Assembly: GCA_008921705.1 (NCBI GenBank)
Contig: VFFE01009068.1
Coordinates: 837,977 to 901,976, forward strand
Direction of reading: 5' to 3'
Source: Burhinus oedicnemus
Taxonomy: Eukaryota; Chordata; Aves; Charadriiformes; Burhinidae
Length of the DNA: 64,000 nt
The translations under genes were made by a program, and so were the position numbers. The notes beneath the pieces were generated by a model, which saw nothing but the letters and a program-made list of their open reading frames with translations, had not been told where the DNA came from and did no database searches. Below, one piece after another: positions 12,096 through 25,150 of this stretch (positions are counted from its first letter, which is position 1; each line of letters starts with the position of its first letter).

Positions 12096-15000
12096 CATGC
12101 TTACCCATCAAGTTTTGGACACAGCATATGGCCATAAAATACTGCCAGTTTTTGTTTTTAACTGCTTGGTTTATATGTTTTGGTGATCTATTCTTGATTA
12201 TATTCATTTGCCTTTAGAAACCGCATCAAGATAGGAGTACTGTATGCTAACCAGTGTTCAAATGTATTGTTGCATACTTGGTGGATAAAGCATTTGAATC
12301 AAAATCAGGAGACTTGGTTAGTGTCAAGTGCAACTTTTTCCAAATCCATTTCATCTCGCTTTGTATCACAAATGCTGACTTTCATCTCCTTTTATAAAGC
12401 ACACTGAGACGTATGAACAAAAAACATTATTCAAGACTTATAATGACAATTGTCATTGCTTTTTCTTAAGAGCTAATAATCTAACTAGGGACAGTGGGAA
12501 AGAGTGAAATTAATAGGATATAATGATGAATGCATTGTGTCCATATTCACACAGTTGCTCACTGGCAGAACAGAGAAAATTTTACCTTGCTTCTGGATTT
12601 ATCTGCAAGAAAACACACTGCATTTCTCTTTTATATACTACCTTCTCAGAGTAGCTGCAGTTTTACTATGCATCCTCCAATAACACTTCTGAAACGTTTG
12701 TGTGTTACTTACAGATTACTTCCCACTAGAAAGGAAGGCGGTTATTTTTCACTTCACGCTTTATATTCAGACATGTAATTTCCTGTGCTAGAGAGGAGTT
12801 TGACATCTGGAAGTTACACTGAGGTCTATGAGCATTGGAGGCACTCTGTATCTCAAGAAAAGTATTTCATATTTTACAGAATTTGACATTTGTGTCTTCT
12901 TTGCTCAGAGTCAGCCAACAACATGTGCCTTCTTTCAGTGATATTTTTCGAGCAGGTGTGAAATTGAGTCACATTTGCTAGTATTTGGCAGCAGTTTGAA
13001 AGACACTTGTTTGTTAGAGCATCATTTCCCTAGCAAGCACTGAATCAGCACATCAGTTGTCTTGCAGGTCTAGGTCTGCTTCTTGTACTGTGAAGTCAGA
13101 CCACAGATCCTCATAGCTTGATGTGCTCTTTATAGCAAGAGAAGAAATTAGCTTTTCCCAAATCGTTTGATAATTCTGAACGCAGAATAGTATCAACTCT
13201 AGAAGATTTGTTGGGGTGACTGGGCAGTCTTTAAGTACCTGATTTTTTCTTCTGCAGTTGGCTTCTGCTTCCTCTGGAAGGGTATTTTTATCTTTCCTTA
13301 GCTAACCTCTGTAGCATCCTGTCATGTTTCAGCAGTTTTCCAGTGCCTTTTCATCTTTAGATTTATTTTCATTTTTAAAAGCTGTTTTTGTGATAGACTT
13401 GCTTACTAAGTTCCTACTCCCTAATTTAAGTTCTTAAGGTGACATTTTTTAATAAATAGCTAATCATTTGAGCTCTCTAATATAAACACAAATAAAGTTC
13501 AAATATCCTCCCTTGCTCCCTGAGTGGACAACTTCATTTGAAAGGGGTGTTTATATATAGGATTGATACTGAACTGTAAATTTCAGATTAAGTGACAATT
13601 TATTTTGGTTTTCCTTCCACTTATATTCTCACTTCACCTAAATCTAATGCAGCTGCACTTGTCACATAATATAATCTATAATTGTCTGCAGTTTTATTTG
13701 TTTTGTAGTGGCCTTGTTATGATTTACTTAGGAGTTTTCACTATATTAGCAAAATAATTAAAAATAATTATATGAAGATGTAGGAAAATTTTTTTACTTA
13801 AAATTTCGATTTGGAAATGCAGGAGATTTTTGTCATACTTTGCTAAGAAAATATTTGAAAAGCTATTTTCAACTCTTGTCCATCTTTCTTGTCACCCAAA
13901 ATGTACCAACAAAAATAGTATTTTTATCCTTAATACATATCATACAAATTTAAGTTAAGCAAATGCTAATACAGCCATTAAAACAGTCTATTTAATGAAG
14001 GAAATGTGAACCAAATATTTATTCAGGTCTTTTTTTTCTCTGCAAAAATACCTTTAAAAAAATTATAACTTTGGTTTGTTAAAAATTTTAGTTGCATTTC
14101 CAATAAATTAAAAAGCGGTTCAGCTTCTGTTTTTTTAATATAATCTGCTGTAAGTTTTTAAATGTTAGCATTGTCCAGGATAATTATGAATATAAATAAT
14201 CCATACATTTTATTTAAAGTGTAATCCTGATTAAATCACCTGCTTAGATACTGCCTAGGTCACATATGCAAGAGACTTCTAGCAGAAGCTTTAAGTAAAT
14301 GAGAATTTTACATTTTCTGAATAATGTTTTCCTGGTTAGACTTTTACTGGAACTCATGCTTGGTCAGGAATTGAGCTGAATAAGTAACTTAAGGTCTAAT
14401 AAAGTTGTTATAAAGGTCTTAATATAAGCAAATAATTTGGTATTCACATTTCTTCTTAATTCCTTAACTGTTAGTTAAACAGCTATATCATGTGAACAAG
14501 GTTTAATAATTCTACATGCAGATACTTTTCAGAGAGAAAATCTTTGAAGGATAGATGACAAACTCTTCATGGATAAGCCTCTGAAATTACAGAGAAGAGT
14601 CCCAAAATTTTGAAGTGTATCCAAACTAGCGAAGATATTTTGTTCTGACAAGTAATGTAGGCGTCTTTCAAGAGTGAGCTTTCTGATCCGTGAACTTTTA
14701 GAGGATAAGATTATCTTTTGGAGAAGTATTGCTATCTGCTTACTTGTTTCTTAATCTCCTCTGGGCATCAGCTCTAGGTCATTACTGGAAAAGGATCCTA
14801 GTTTCTCTAGACCTTTGCTTTGACTTGTAAGGCCATTCATGGATTCATAGGACATAATTTCAGACAGCATAAACACCAGAATTCCAATTCATTCTAACCA
14901 TTGGAACAACATCAAGGCAGACTGTGTGACGCTCATGTGATTGAAAAGTTATATCACTTGTTAAATATCTTTATGTTAGGGCCAACTGATTATTTAATGT

Positions 15001-17284
15001 CCTTTGGCTGGAGTTAAGATAAAGGTTTGTAGGAGGAGAATATGGACCTTATTGTATTCTAGCTAGTTCACTCCTCCTAGACTGAAATAATTTCATATTT
15101 ATCAAAAAACAGTGTTTAGTTCAACAAATCATAATGGGCTATTTTTGATAAAGAATTATACCTTAATGCATCAGCAGCTAGTTGACCACAATGTGTTTTT
15201 TTGTGGAATAAGATGTTCTAAAGATGTTCAAAGCAACCAGCTGGACATATTTTTAATTAATTTATATGTATTAAAGGGTATTCTTTTTTTTTTTTTTGTC
15301 TTTGAGAAAATTTTCTCACCATAGCAAAAGCTTTGACAGTCATTATAGAGTATTAAGCTAGGCTGAGGGTTGGGGAATAAATTCAGTCAATGACTAGGTG
15401 ATAGACCATCAGGGAACAATTTGAGTTTAGATCTGAAAGCTTATTATCAAGCACCTCTTTTTAACTTCATTTTTGTTGCAATGAAGAGTCAGCTGCTTTG
15501 TTCTGTTTCTTTCATGGTGTTGCATGCTTTCTCTGATTCTGTTGCATTTGAAGCAAGGAGATCAGAAAGGGCTTCTTGGACAGATGGTGGTGTTGACTCT
15601 GAGTTGTAATTCATATGCAAGCTCTGTCCAGAATTACGTTTGTGCCATATGCACTGGCTTTTACATTCCCTTTGGAAATGGTTTTAAGTGCAGGAACAAA
15701 CGAGATCTCAAAATATGTCATTTTTCCTCCCCCTGTGGTTATGCTAAATGCACCTCTGCAAGGTGTTAATGGACAACGTGTCTCTCAAACCTCATATCAC
15801 ATCTCCATAAGTGTGAGGCCAGCCTCAGCTGCTGAGGACAGGTCTCCTAGGAGAACTAGCTATGCAAAAGATGGAAATTAACTTATATTAAGAGATGAAA
15901 TTGAAATGAGATATGTACATTTTAGTTGAAATTTGAAGCCAGAAAGACCACATGAATTTCCTCGAAAAATCTGCCCCTCTAAAAGGTAGGATTTAACAGA
16001 AAGCAGCAATACTTTCCTCTTTATGAGCTTTAATATTAGACTATTTCCTTCCCCTTTTAGTAACATGGAATGTGATGGTTGTGCTTATAATAATTCATTA
16101 TACACAAAAATACAGAAAGCAAATACGCAAAATGTTATATTTAAACAATGCATTTATAGTGCAGTTTATACTCAAGGGGTAGGGCTTTAGTTTAATAGCA
16201 ACATCAACCAAAGGTAGGGCAGACAGCTTAAATTAATTATTGTAAATTTATGAACCGGCTACAGTATACAAGACACTCACTAACTGATGTAATCAGGAAG
16301 AAAATTCCTTTGTGCAGTTTACACTGTATTTTACCTCTACAGGTGATTTTTCAGTTTCCATGGAGCTTAACTGGAGAGGTAAAGCAGGTAGACAAGACCA
16401 CCAGGTGAGACCTAACCTTAGTCATATTTTTAAAATCACACCAATTATTTTAGAATCAAGATGTCATTTGCCAGACTTCTTACAGTTTATGGGTCAAATC
16501 CTTGACTCTGTCAAAAAAGGATTAAGGAGTCCATCGCTGACAATTTTACAGGTCATTTGAGAATTTCCCTGTTACAGGTAAGTTTCACATCTTATAAATA
16601 AGCTGTTCTGCTATTTAATCACCTTTTTCACAAAAGCCTCTGGTAGCAGAATTATAGCTACAGCATCTCAGGGAGAATTAGTTAGGAATAATCTGTTAGA
16701 ATTATATTGTTACAAGAAATATCTTTTTCATTTTCCAGTCAGAAAACTCTAATGATATATTTTTGCTGTTAGGAGAGTTGAAATGATGGCCCCTTGGGTG
16801 TCTGCTTTGGAAGTCCTCAGTTTTATTCTCTATTACAGAAAAAAAGATAATACATTGTAGGAAGACAAGTTGATCAGTATCCGCGTTGTTCCACGTTATG
16901 CAATCTATTACCTGGTAGACCTCGACACAGAGAAGCATAAGTATTTCTCTAGGCTTCCTGTAATATGCCAACACACCTTAAGCTACAGAAGATACCAAAG
17001 AGGTTGTGTCAGAATGTTATTATTTCATTAATAACTCTCATTCTGTGCATTTAACAAGGGGAAAAAAGGAGAGGGAAAAAAAAAAGAAGAAAAGAAAAAA
17101 AAACAAAACAAATTCAAGCCTGATTTTCAGAAAATGCTTTAAAATATATACTGTAATCTGGAATGTAATGGGATATTAGGTACTTTAGACAATGAGGTAA
17201 AGCTTGTAGAAGAGCAATAATGTCATAAGAATGTTCAGATGAAAATAAAAGAATATTTTTCCTTTTTAATAGCAGAAACAACAT
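12096..17284. other. AT-rich non-coding stretch, nothing recognised
   Basis: Both strands lack recognisable exons, RNA genes or transposons. Frames such as those near 12.5, 15.1, 15.4-15.9 and 16.3 kb are short, overlap each other in different frames, and show no domain or motif. A purine-rich A/G tract lies at about 17,056-17,110. Confidence 0.55.
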
Positions 17285-17800
17285 TGTCATGGTTTTGGCT
17301 GGGATGGGGTTGACTTTCTTGCTAGCAGCTGGTGTAGTACTATGTTCTGGATTTGGGATAAGAATAGTGTTGGTTACGCACTAATGTTTCTGGTTGTTGC
17401 TAAGCCCTCAAGGCTTTTTTTTGCTCTGCACACTACTCTGCCAGCGAGTTGGCCAGGAGTGGACAAAACGTTGGAAGGAGACTCAATCGGGACAGCTGAC
17501 CCCAACTGACCAAGGGAATATTCCATGCTATATGATGTCACGATCAGTATACAAAGCTGGGGGGAAGAAGAAGGAAGGAAGGGATGTTTGAAGTGATGGT
17601 ATTTGTCTTCCCAAGTAACCATTAGGTGCCTGTTTTCCTGGAGATGACTGAACATCTGCCCCCTCATGGGAAGTGCTGAATGAATTCCTTGTTTTGCTTT
17701 GCTTGCATGCGTGGCTTTTGCTTTACCTATTAAACTGTCTTTATCTCAGCCCACACGTTTTTTCTTATTTTTGCTCTTCTGATTCTCTCCCCCACTGCAA
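17285..17800 (+). mobile_element. 3'-truncated ERVL-type LTR
   Basis: The left end TGTCATGGTTTTGGCTGGG is a typical avian ERV LTR start. Downstream is a poly(A) signal ATTAAA (about 17,731) followed by CTGTCTTTATCTCAG and a pyrimidine-rich tail ending near CTCCCCCACTG. The usual AAACCATGACA end is missing, so the last part of the LTR has been lost and no target duplication can be tested. It shares the post-poly(A) block with the solo LTR at 11.7-12.1 kb, which lies in the opposite orientation, so the two are probably one LTR family inserted independently. Confidence 0.8.
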
Positions 17801-19373
17801 AATATAAACCAACTTCATTATAATGTGATAAAATAACAGGCTTATAAGACGTCATTGTGGATTTATATAATAGGACTTTTTTCTGGTTTTCAGATGAAAT
17901 GTTCCTTTCTGTTCTTGTTGAAGGGAAATTTTGTTCTATGCATAACAGGTGAGAAAAAATAAAATTCATGTGAATAAATATACTCTATGTATGTGATAGC
18001 AAAAATATTCTGTGGTAACTGCCAGATGTACCCTATGTTATATTTTCTGTTCCTTGAGTGCAGTCAGAAAATTAAAACTTCTATATGCTATACACTTTTC
18101 TTGGGCAGGGCAGGAATCTTTCAAGAAACCAATGGGCAGCCTCTGAAAAGCAACATTGGTAAAGTTTTATCAGATTCTTAATCCTATTACAACAATGTTA
18201 TTTGCTGCCTTTTATTAATTATTGGGATTGTTAGGGTGGGGGGTTTTTGGTGTTTTTTTGTTGTTGTTTTTGTTTTGGTTTGGGTTTTTTTTTAATTTTG
18301 TTTGTGGTGGTGTTTGGGCAGCTTGTGTGTTTGCACATGAGTTGTTTTTCTTATTTGTTTGTGGGTTTTTTGCACCAAGCTCAGCACTAAGGACCTTATC
18401 TCACCCTGGCCAACCTTATTGAATCTGATTTTCTCACTTATTGAGTTGATATGTTTGAACTATTGCCAAGCCACCTTGATCTTTAATTACTCTCTTAGCA
18501 ATGCTAGTGTTATCCTGAAATTTGTGTCTTGGGAGGAGGGGGTGTCTGTTAATGTTATCTTTATATTACTTAAAGTAACAGAAGAGAGAATGTATTCTTC
18601 TTAATAATATAAGCCGCCAAAATCTGTAAAGAAGGGAACAGTGGAGAGATAAAACAAAAAGACATTACTTCTAGCCAGTCATATTTTGTTATGCAGTTTA
18701 TCATAAATACCATAGATTTTGTTAACATGTGTTTACATGTATTTTGATTGCATATTTTTCCAGCTTCCTTCTTCCTGCTTGGAGAAGAGGATGAATTTCA
18801 TAAACTCTGATCTCTGAGGTGGAAAAGATTAAAATAAATCAATATTTCATTCTCTTACACAAGACTGTCTCAAATTTTTCAATAGTGCTAATGTTATCTG
18901 GTCTGATGGATCCAGTTGTTATACCTTGGAGTGCTGGAGACCTAAAGGATCAAGGAAAATTAACCCCTTTTATTAATTAAATGTCATCTCAGCAGATCAT
19001 TTCTATTCTCCCAAGTTAAAACAACAGCAAAATGTATTCTGCAATTCTAGGTGTTCTGTAAGTGTGCATGTAAATGTCCATATCATGTAACAAACTTTTA
19101 CGAAAGAGAATATAGAAAATACAACTCTTTGATCTTTCTTTATCATAAAATTGTTGTCTGTATTAACACTGCGTTATCATCTTCTGGTCTGCTGTCTCTA
19201 AAGATGGTGAACAGGTTTTACCTGGAAAGATTTCTGCCAAAAAAATTTTCAAGTAGAAAATAAAGGTGACTATTTATGACAATATCTTAATATATTTTTT
19301 TATAAACATTTAAGGGAAAATTTTATTTGACCTGATATTTTACAATGAATTTTATCCTGGGCTGAAATAAGAA
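17801..19373. other. non-coding stretch, nothing recognised
   Basis: AT-rich sequence with a G/T-rich low-complexity patch (about 18,228-18,312), which produces an artefactual Phe/Gly/Val-rich open frame. No exon or transposon recognised. Confidence 0.5.
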
Positions 19374-19480
19374 GACTGTTGCCAGCAGGTTGAGGGAAGT
19401 GATCCTTCCTCTCTACTCATCACTGGTAAAGCCATACCTGGAGTACTGTGTCCAGTTCTGGGCTTCCCAGTACAAGTCAG
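19374..19480 (+). mobile_element. CR1 LINE fragment (late ORF2)
   Basis: About 105 bp matching the late part of CR1 ORF2, encoding a stretch that reads ...[18 protein letters not shown] in one frame. The counterpart in the CR1 copy at 43-45.7 kb contains LEYCVQFW at about 45,291-45,314. Both ends are abrupt; neither the 3' tail nor any upstream domain is present. Confidence 0.75.
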
Positions 19481-22400
19481 ATATGTATATATGTCATTAT
19501 AATAACTATGAATTTTGTATTAAATGTCTCCACTTTTTGTGAATATAGAATACATATCATGTGTTATGAAGATTTTCAGCCAAAATAAACCTATCTCCAC
19601 CTATTCTACTGAAATACCATTGTCAAAATTTTGATTTTCATATACAAGGACTGGAGGTCAGGCCTCTGTCTGAACAAAACCAGAGCACTTCGAACACGTG
19701 TATTATATTTACTCTGCTTTTTAAAATATAATTTCAATGAGGCACAAGTTTTCCAACTAATTTTAAATAACCCATTTTATTGTCAGAGTGCAAGGAATTG
19801 ACATAATTTATAACAGTGAAATTTAGACTACTGACTTCAGTAGTGAATCAGATTTACTCTTGTGTGCTTCAGATTAGAAATAAGGTTTAATTTATTCTGA
19901 AAATTAAGGAAGAAAGTGGAATTTGTTGTATTTTGGTGAAGGAGAATGTATTTGGAGAGAGCAGTATTTCTTTTTTCTGTTAGTACGTGATTCTCGTATA
20001 ATAGTGAAATTTCTGGAAAATTTATGCTGCAATTATCTTGCTGTGAGACCACGTTTCATCAACTCTGCCTGAAATGCCTTGTCATCAGTTTTATCATAGA
20101 TGGATACTTTTCTGAAGAAACCTAAAAAACAATCTCTAAATTACTGTCAAAAATCCAGGTAAGGATATACAGGTCAACCTGCACTCTCAGCTCATTGTTT
20201 CCTCAAGTATAAAACTATTGTCATCCTTTTTTAAAACCTTTAAAATGCCATGTAATTGAGGGAAGACAGGTTAGACCCTCATCTTTGTACGGCATAACGA
20301 ATGTGGCTATCACATAGCTGGAGAGTTAATGAGGACAGAGAAAGCCTAGCTGGACTTTCCCCCTGACTGCCTGGATCTCTGGTAAACTTATTTCTAAAAT
20401 AAACAAAATGAAAATTTTTCCACAGGATACATCTTAATAAGTATAAACACGGTCAACTATTAGTAAAAGTACTGTCTAAAATGATGGTGTCTTTAATTTC
20501 CTAGTATTTTTAAAAATTATTTTCTACCTTTACTTTGTTCAGGTAGTGAGGAATAGCTCTTCCAACTGCCAGCTCTGAGACTTGCTTCTGAATTTTAAAA
20601 CTGTTCTTTCCAGCCCATGCTCTGTCGCTGCTCCTTTTTAAACTAAGCACTTTGCTGTGCATATGTTCCTGGTAGAGACAGAAGGTAAGCGAACACTGAG
20701 GTGCATGGCACTGAGCACATTAAGAATACATCTCTAGGTGAGTCTGCAGGACTTGCACTGCTGCTTTCAGTTTTTACAATGTGAACTAGCTGAAACTAAA
20801 ACTCAGTGGAAGCTTATAAATGAAATTTCAGGATGTTGTTTTCATAACGTGCTTTGTAGACAGGTGTGTTAGGTGGGTTGTCTTCCTGCACTTACTACAT
20901 ATACTAATGTTCCTGTTTAGATTTTATAAATATTTTCTGCTGACTATCATGGCACATTGGTCTTCTCAAAGCCAAAGGGAAATCTGTCTTAAAAAAAACA
21001 CCAAGTAATGTTTGAGACTCTACTCTCCTGTACTTGATACTCTTTAAACAAAAGTTCTTAAGCACTATTCCTGCACTAACTCTTGCAAACAGACCCTATT
21101 ATCCATTTTGCATGGTCTATGTGAAAAGAATTTACCTGAATTAAAAAATATCTGTAAATTGTTTTCAAGATCGTATGTAAAATATTAGTCATATTAGTCA
21201 TCTAAATCCAGATTTAGTTACCAAAGAAATAAAGAGAATAGTAAACATCTAAAATAAACTCCTGATGGTATTTATTTCAGCCCAAGAGAAAAAATTAAAA
21301 AAATTTAAAAAAGAGTCTAAACCTCTGTAAATCATTGCAGTTGTCCTGTAGAAAATTGTTGTGTTCAGTGGCCAAAGATCTACATGTAAGTAAGCATGTA
21401 ACATACTGTTCTGGACAGTTACAGGATAATAGGGATTCAGGAAATCCTGCTAATGAACTACAACATATATATATAAAAAATTCATTGTTGTATTAACAGT
21501 ATATTTCAAACTAATATTGAATGCTGTTTCTGCAGATGGATAAAGAAAATGCACATGTTCTAGTGACCAACCTTTTTCAAAGGCACCTTAGAGTTACTTA
21601 TTAAAACAATAATGACAAAGTCTGGGAAATATTTTGATCTGTTGGGTGGTTACTACTTGTCTAGTGAAAAGAAACTGATACTAGTATGGCATCTATAAAT
21701 CTATGGTAGACAATATCACCAAAGACAGTATTAGAAATTATTACCAGAGTACCATGGTAGGTATAAAATTTCTTATCTAGAGTGTTGAAGTAAATTAAAG
21801 ACCTTCATTGATGGAAGTATGCTGTTAGACAAACTCAGAATAACAGCAATAACAGGGAATAACAAATTTCGGAACTAGTAGTAAACAGTAATGAGAAGCT
21901 AATGAAGAAACTAGAGCCTAATGTACATTCATAAATTGTGCTACTGTGAAGAGCAATGACCCACACAACAGTACTGTAAATGATGCACAAAATTGTGTTT
22001 TACAGAACCAGCCAAATTACTTTTATTTAAATCATAAGTTTTCTAAATTCAAGAAAAAGTAAATAAAGTTGTCATTAGCAATGTTTTGCACCAGTGAAGA
22101 TATATTGGATAGCCGGTCAATGAACACCAGTTTATATTTAAGATTATGAAGAGCTTGCTGTTTGCTTTCTCTGTAATTTTTGTTTAAGATAGTCGACTCT
22201 TTGACAGAATTAATACTAAGAATTGAAATGGTAACTGTAACAAAGAGATGAGATTTAATATAAAACCATGTAATGTATTTTAGCAAAGCTGAAAAAAATA
22301 TTTTGGTTAGGAATGTAATTGAATAGTGAATGTCTGTAAAGTTAATTAAGAAGATTCATAAGTATATTGTAGCTGTATAAATACATAGGTGTTGATAGGA

Positions 22401-24514
22401 ATATGTGTATCTTAGGCAGTACGGTGAAATGTGGTTCCTTACTGAATGCAATATTGTTTTTATGACATCATTATATTGGCAATACTGATGAGCCATAAGC
22501 CTTCACAGTTCTCTATAAAGAAAGGAAGAATACTTGTAGTAAAGAGCTTGCTGTTTCTTTGAAGGAGAAAGAAGAATCTTAGATACATAATTTTACATAT
22601 TTAATGTGTATTTATTTTTTTTATCTTGGTAAAACTACATAGAAATATATCTGTACAAAATATGTCCCACTTTGAGAAATGAAAATTTTATTTTACATTC
22701 TTTTTTTCCACCAACCAGATTGTATTGTACTGTATACCTGATTACTTCTGTCAGCTCCAGAGAACAAAAAAATGAAAATACAAAAAAAGTTGCCAAAACA
22801 AACCGTTTTCCTGTATTCAGACTCATATGATACTTTGCAGATAAACATAAATAATCAGCTTTTGCCCGTAATGACCGGAAATTTATGCTAGGCATGCCAG
22901 AGAACATTAAACTCTACAAAGAAAGGAAGTAAAGGACTGAATTTATTCTATATTCTATATGGTATAGAATAAATGTGACACTAATTTGTCAACACATTTT
23001 TGTCACACCCAAAATACACTGACTTTAAGTGAAGGTATCAGGTGTGGGATTTCTTGCCAAATAAATAAGCTTTAACTGTGGCACATAACAGTCTGAATTT
23101 CTTCAGTGCTATAGTAAGACATTCCAATTATTCTTGAGTAGGGAAGAAATTACTGTGTCTGTTATTTCTCTTGCTACTGCATAATAAATTATTGGTTTAA
23201 ATCTGCATAATGTTTACCAACAAAATAAAACAAATTTAATCACAAAGACACTCAAATCAGCCAGGATGTATAGGTGATTGGAATACATGGGCTATGATAA
23301 AAGTCCTCAGAAAAAAAGTAATAGGTGGTATGTTAGAGGTAAAATATTCCCCAAATGAATTCTTTTGAATAATGAATAATTTTTTTCTTTATAAATTCAA
23401 GTATTTAAGAACTTACATGTGGAAATTAGGTGCAAGGAAGGATAGCAATGAATAGGAAAAAAGGCAGATAGAATTAAGTCAGAAAAGAAAAAAAGAGTTC
23501 TGAGGAAATGACTGAGTCACTGAAGCTAGTCATGTCAAAACACAAGTTTAATCTGAAGCCTTGGAGAAAACACTAAGGAAATAAAGCTTAATTTGAATTG
23601 TTATAATTTCACATCACATAGGCTTTGATATACTTTTTTAATTTAATTTTAGAAACAAATTTGCTTCCCTTCCCTCCCCCCCCCAGTAAATCAGATATTT
23701 GGAGATTTCAAATAGTTCTGAGGAAAACACTTATGTGCTGTGAAAAAATCTGGAGTAAAAAAAAAATACCTTTCAGAACTTTATAAGGAAAATATTCACT
23801 CTTTGCAATCAGTTTTGCTAAAATTGGCCCCTGTCCTCTATGGACTTGAATCCAGTCATTCCCATAATGGACCTGCACTCTTTTTCTCATGGAGAATTAC
23901 GAGATAAAAAGAGCCTTTCTACTCACAGAGCTGAACATTAGCACCCCCACCCAGATGACTTACCTTCTCACCAAATAGTCATTCAGAGATCCACAGGGAT
24001 AATATCCCGCCCTCTTATGGGGAAAAAATGCTGTTTCCAAAATCATTTGGGTAGAGATGGAAGGAATGAAGAGGTGCTTCAACAGGCCAAATATGTTAAC
24101 TTTTCCTATTGGTGCTCCTCTGTCAAGGGTGTTATCTGTACATCTGCAAATGGACTTCAGTTAAGGTAGTACTGTAGGAGCTCAAGGACTCTTAGAGCTT
24201 TGATGCAGAGGAGGAGTTGGAGATAAGCACATGACTGGTTTCCTTTCTGAAGTACCATACACTAAGGCATGCAGCATGGGGAACAAAAAGAAGAAATTGG
24301 AGATCTGGGTGCTGTGGTTGCTTTGAGATGAAATAGATGTGATGGGTTAGGTCACTCAGCTGGAGTGCTGCATTGAGTGGATATAGGTTTTTTAGTAAGG
24401 ACAGGCTGGGAAAGCAAGGACAGTGAGTAACCTGCTTGTAAAAGAGCAGCAGGAATGCAGGAGCTCTACCTTGGATTGGATGATGAGCCACTTAAGAGCT
24501 CAGGATTAGTGGGC
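19481..24514. other. AT-rich non-coding stretch, nothing recognised
   Basis: No exon, RNA gene or recognised repeat on either strand; short frames here (for example near 22.0-22.9 kb) are A/T-driven and motif-free. Confidence 0.55.
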
Positions 24515-25150
24515 AGACCAACACAGGTAGTGTGGTGGGTACGTTGATAGCAAATTCCTGGCACAGATGATCAAGAAGCAGATGATAAGAGGTGCTCTTC
24601 TGGACCTGATACTTACAAAAAACGAAGAACTGGTGGGAAATCAGAAGGTCGGGGCAGCCTTGGCTGCAGCACTTATGAGATGGTGGAGTTCAAAATCCTG
24701 GGGTGGGGGAAGGTGGGTGGCAAGAAACATAGGCAAAAAGCAGCATCACACCCTTGAGCTTCAGAAGAGTAGACTTAGGCCTCTTAGGGGACCTGCTTGG
24801 AAGAATCTCATGGTATACAATCTTGGAGAGGTGTCGAGGAGAGCCAGTTGATTTTCAAGGGTCGCCTCCTCCAAACTCAAGAATGGTCCATCCTGAGAAA
24901 AAGAAAATCAAGCAAAGGTGGCACAAGGCTTACATGGAGCTCCTGAAAATATTCATATATGAAAAAGGAAGTGTAGAGAAGCAGGAAGAAGCCTTTGGTG
25001 ACCCAGAAGGAATATGAAGTCACTCTCAAAGTCTGAAGGATAGGTTTAGAAAGTCAAAGCCCACCTGGAGCTGAATCTGGCAAGGGACATGAAGGGTAAT
25101 GAGAAGAGCTTCTACAGGTATATTAGGAAAAAGATACCTTCAGGAAACAA
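24515..25150 (+). mobile_element. CR1 LINE fragment (endonuclease to RT linker)
   Basis: The sequence encodes pieces of CR1 ORF2 from the C-terminal endonuclease region (ALLDLILTKNEELVGNQKVG, then MRWWSSKS where related copies read ...DHEMVEFK) to the linker before the reverse transcriptase (SFYRYIRKKI). The pieces lie in different frames, so several indels have accumulated. It is collinear with the start of the CR1 copy at 43 kb (its ALLGLLLVNREGLMGDVMVG). Neither CR1 end is present. It looks older than the 43-kb copy. Confidence 0.8.

Noticed and set aside
18222..18422. Phe/Gly-rich open frame
   Set aside because: It translates a G/T low-complexity tract.
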